Part shown: positions 5,811-7,163 of the stretch, piece by piece
Layout of the letters: the number at the start of each line of letters is the position of its first letter
Numbering within the stretch: the first letter of the stretch is position 1
Source: an uncultured Chloroflexota bacterium
GTDB lineage: Bacteria; Chloroflexota; Anaerolineae; Aggregatilineales; Phototrophicaceae
NCBI GenBank assembly: GCA_937864975.1
Contig: CALMDI010000094.1
Location: 1-7,163, forward strand
Reading direction: 5' to 3'
Length of the DNA: 7,163 nucleotides
Made by a program: the position numbers and the translations under genes
The notes under the pieces: model-generated
Told to the model about the DNA's origin: nothing
The model's input: the letters and a program-made list of their open reading frames with translations, nothing else
The model's database searches: none

Positions 5811-5838
5811 ATACTAGCATAGGTTCCCCTCGGAACAA
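5811..5838 (-). promoter_or_regulatory. Promoter with extended -10 for the pilin gene
   Basis: On the minus strand TTGTTC (5833-5838) is followed after 16 bases by TAGTAT (5811-5816). This -10 is preceded by TGC, giving an extended -10. The predicted start is near 5804, with a leader of about 48 bases. A small inverted repeat, GTTCC/GGAAC (5823-5827 with 5832-5836), overlaps the -35 and spacer and could be a regulator site, but it is short. Confidence 0.55.
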
Positions 5839-5845
5839 GCTTAAG

Positions 5846-5893
5846 AAAATTAAGATTTCGAGACATCTCACCGAGTTCTCATGGCAAATCTTA
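5846..5893 (-). terminator. Weak AT-rich hairpin behind the TauE-family gene
   Basis: Sixteen bases after the stop codon of the transporter gene, TAAGATTT pairs with AAATCTTA (5886-5893 with 5851-5858 on the plus strand) across a 27-base loop. The loop can form GAGA/TCTC pairs, and ATTTTCTT follows. The stem is AT-rich and the region has competing pairings (ACATCTC/GAGATGT, GATTTCG/CGAAATC), so the call is tentative. It lies directly upstream of the pilin promoter. Confidence 0.3.
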
Positions 5894-5908
5894 CGAAATC
5901 GAGATGTT

Positions 5909-6724
5909 TTAAGGATTTGCGCGGAACAGCCAGTCGAATACGCCGAGGAAGCGCAAGCCGACGAGGATGAGAAAGATGCCGTAGAGCCGCTTGACCGTCG
6001 CCGACGGCAGCGCGATAGCGATCTTCGCGCCGACGAACGCGCCCGCGATCAACCCAACGGCGACCAGCGCCGCCACGCCGAAGTCGAGCAGTCCCGCCTG
6101 GTAATAGGTGATGACCGCTCCGGCGCTCACGGGCAGCAGCAGGGCGGCGAGCGACGTGGCGACCGCTACTTTCTGGTCGAACTTCAGCAGGGCGACGAGC
6201 GCGGGCACGATCACGACGCCGCCACCGATGCCGAACATCCCCGAAAGCACGCCCGCGCCCAATCCAACGGCGAGCAAAATCCATGGCGAGGCATTCATTT
6301 CCGCCAGCGCAACCGCCGCGGGATCTTTTTTACCGAGCAGCCCGGCGCGATAGGCGGCATAGAATTTGCGTGGCTCGGCAAAGCGCCAGCCGATCCACAC
6401 GAGAAAGATACCGTAAAGCTGCTGGAGGGTTTGCGTCGGCAGGCTGAGCGCGATGTTGGCGCCTGCGACCGCGCCACCGATCAAGCCGAGCGCGACCGGC
6501 GCGGCAACTCGCCAGCGCAGAATCCCGGCGCGGTTGTAGGCGACCACGGCGAAAATGCTGACGGGCATCAGCAGCGCCGCCAGCGATGTGCCGGTCGCGG
6601 CTTTCAATTCAAAGCCGAGCAGAAGGCTCAGCGCTGGCACGATAATCACGCCGCCGCCGATGCCGAACATGCCAGACGCCACGCCGGCAACCAGCCCGAC
6701 ACAGATCAATGCCACGACGGGCAT
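5909..6724 (-). CDS. TauE/SafE-family membrane transporter (DUF81)
   Basis: This 271-residue polytopic membrane protein should have about eight helices. It consists of two homologous halves joined by a polar loop (about 115-147). Each half opens with an almost identical motif, SGMFGIGGGVIIVPAL at 17-32 and SGMFGIGGGVVIVPAL at 161-176. TGTSLAALLMPVS (44-56) and ATSLAALLLPVS (189-200) then follow, and the halves close with LYGIFL (103-108 and 248-253). This internal duplication and the GxGGG motif define the TauE/SafE family, whose studied members export sulfite, sulfoacetate or other organic anions across the cytoplasmic membrane. The substrate here cannot be deduced, because no sulfur-metabolism gene is next to it. 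The length is typical. GGGAG (6732-6736) lies 7 bases before the ATG. The gene is transcribed divergently from the 6803 gene across a 78-base spacer. Confidence 0.95.
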   Translation of the reverse strand: MPVVALICVGLVAGVASGMFGIGGGVIIVPALSLLLGFELKAATGTSLAALLMPVSIFAVVAYNRAGILRWRVAAPVALGLIGGAVAGANIALSLPTQTLQQLYGIFLVWIGWRFAEPRKFYAAYRAGLLGKKDPAAVALAEMNASPWILLAVGLGAGVLSGMFGIGGGVVIVPALVALLKFDQKVAVATSLAALLLPVSAGAVITYYQAGLLDFGVAALVAVGLIAGAFVGAKIAIALPSATVKRLYGIFLILVGLRFLGVFDWLFRANP

Positions 6725-6766
6725 ACGATTGCTCCCGCAGAGAATTCACGCAAGCGAGGGTTGACT

Positions 6767-6795
6767 TTCCAATCCTTGCACCCTGCCATTATAAT
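6767..6795 (+). promoter_or_regulatory. Promoter placing the transcript start at the ATG of the 6803 gene
   Basis: A perfect TATAAT (6790-6795) ends 7 bases before the ATG at 6803, so transcription should begin at or next to the A of the start codon, giving a leaderless mRNA. With 17-base spacing the -35 is TTCCAA (6767-6772), a weak match; the better TTGACT (6761-6766) is 23 bases away, too far for a standard pair. The -10 lies in the palindrome ATTATAAT (6788-6795), which also offers a TATAAT to the opposite strand, toward the transporter gene. Confidence 0.6.
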
Positions 6796-6802
6796 GCGGC
6801 GC

Positions 6803-7163
6803 ATGACACAAGCCACGATCCCCGAATACCACTTTCTTTACGTCGCGCCGTCGCTCGGCGCGGAATGGCTGTTCGACGCGGGGCGCGTTTACTGGGAGCG
6901 CTTTCGCCCGACCGTGCTGAGCAGTCTGGACTTCCTGCGCTTCGTCCCGGCGGATATGTCGGTGGCGGTCACAGTGATCGCCCGGCGTGATACGGTCGCG
7001 CAGATCGGCGTGGCGCTGGCGCAGGTCGCGCCTCAGGCGCGCTTTGATCCGGTCGCCAACGACCTGTTCGAGGAGATGGAACGGGCATTGGAGGAGCGGG
7101 CGGCGCTGAACCAGCCGCTCGGCGCGACGGCGGCAGGGCAGTTGATTAACCCGACGCCCGGCT
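6803..7163 (+). CDS. Unrecognised soluble protein, N-terminal 120 residues, cut by window end
   Basis: The reading frame is open from ATG 6803 to the window edge. The visible part has no signal peptide or membrane helix. It begins MTQATIPEYHFLYVAPSLGA, followed by aromatic and acidic stretches (EWLFDAGRVYWERF). A hydrophobic strand-like segment, DMSVAVTVIARRD, comes next, then VAQIGVALAQVAPQARFDPV and a Glu-rich helix, LFEEMERALEERAAL. I do not recognise a family; the mix of predicted strands and helices suggests a cytosolic alpha/beta protein, but that is inference. No Shine-Dalgarno precedes the ATG, which agrees with the leaderless promoter just upstream. An in-frame ATG at 6794 overlaps the -10 box and is therefore unlikely to be the start. 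The strong bias to G or C at third codon positions supports this as a real gene. Confidence 0.8.
   Translation, partial: MTQATIPEYHFLYVAPSLGAEWLFDAGRVYWERFRPTVLSSLDFLRFVPADMSVAVTVIARRDTVAQIGVALAQVAPQARFDPVANDLFEEMERALEERAALNQPLGATAAGQLINPTPG

Noticed and set aside
6761..6795. TTGACT and TATAAT as one promoter for the 6803 gene
   Set aside because: The two hexamers are 23 bases apart, beyond the 15-19 bases that sigma-70-type polymerase accepts; only the TATAAT is kept.

Overview
The window looks like ordinary chromosomal DNA of a GC-rich bacterium, most likely a member of the Chloroflexota (Anaerolineae-like). That placement is an inference from protein style: a family I pyrophosphatase with a PNPPDVIYAVVEVPKG-type N terminus, a minimal Flp pilin, small one-helix membrane proteins with low-complexity tails, and a free-standing small helical protein resembling the C-terminal repeats of Chloroflexota regulators. 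No database search was possible. There are nine protein genes, two of them cut by the window edges. No rRNA, tRNA, CRISPR array, transposase or phage gene is visible.

Layout: (1) Positions 1-1606 hold two leftward genes, an HtrA/DegP-type trypsin-like serine protease (3' end missing) and, upstream of it, a soluble inorganic pyrophosphatase with its own sigma-70-like promoter. (2) About 1607-1963 is a divergent intergenic region containing a 69-bp element with two hairpins and GTAGGGGCG/CGCCCCTAC ends. (3) Positions 1964-2833 form a rightward two-gene operon of small membrane-anchored proteins of unknown function, closed by a strong terminator. (4) After a gap with a second CGCCCCTAC-type hairpin comes htpG (3102-5078), the bacterial Hsp90. 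(5) Leftward genes follow: a small helical protein that meets htpG tail to tail across a shared bidirectional terminator, a Flp-type pilin with its own promoter and a long palindrome behind it, and a TauE/SafE-family membrane transporter. (6) A rightward, unrecognised gene starts at 6803 and runs off the end; its -10 box lies 7 bases before the ATG, so it is probably leaderless.

The genes do not form one pathway. HtrA and HtpG both serve envelope or cytosolic protein quality control, the pyrophosphatase pulls biosynthetic reactions forward, the pilin belongs to a Tad-type pilus whose machinery is not here, and TauE moves an unknown, probably sulfur-containing or organic, anion. I see no clear undescribed multi-gene system. 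The points most worth following are the 1964-2833 gene pair with its repeated VD-P-V-S-G-FGR motif, the mobile-looking CGCCCCTAC hairpins, the leaderless divergent promoter at about 6790, and the isolated regulator-tail protein at 5127-5438.
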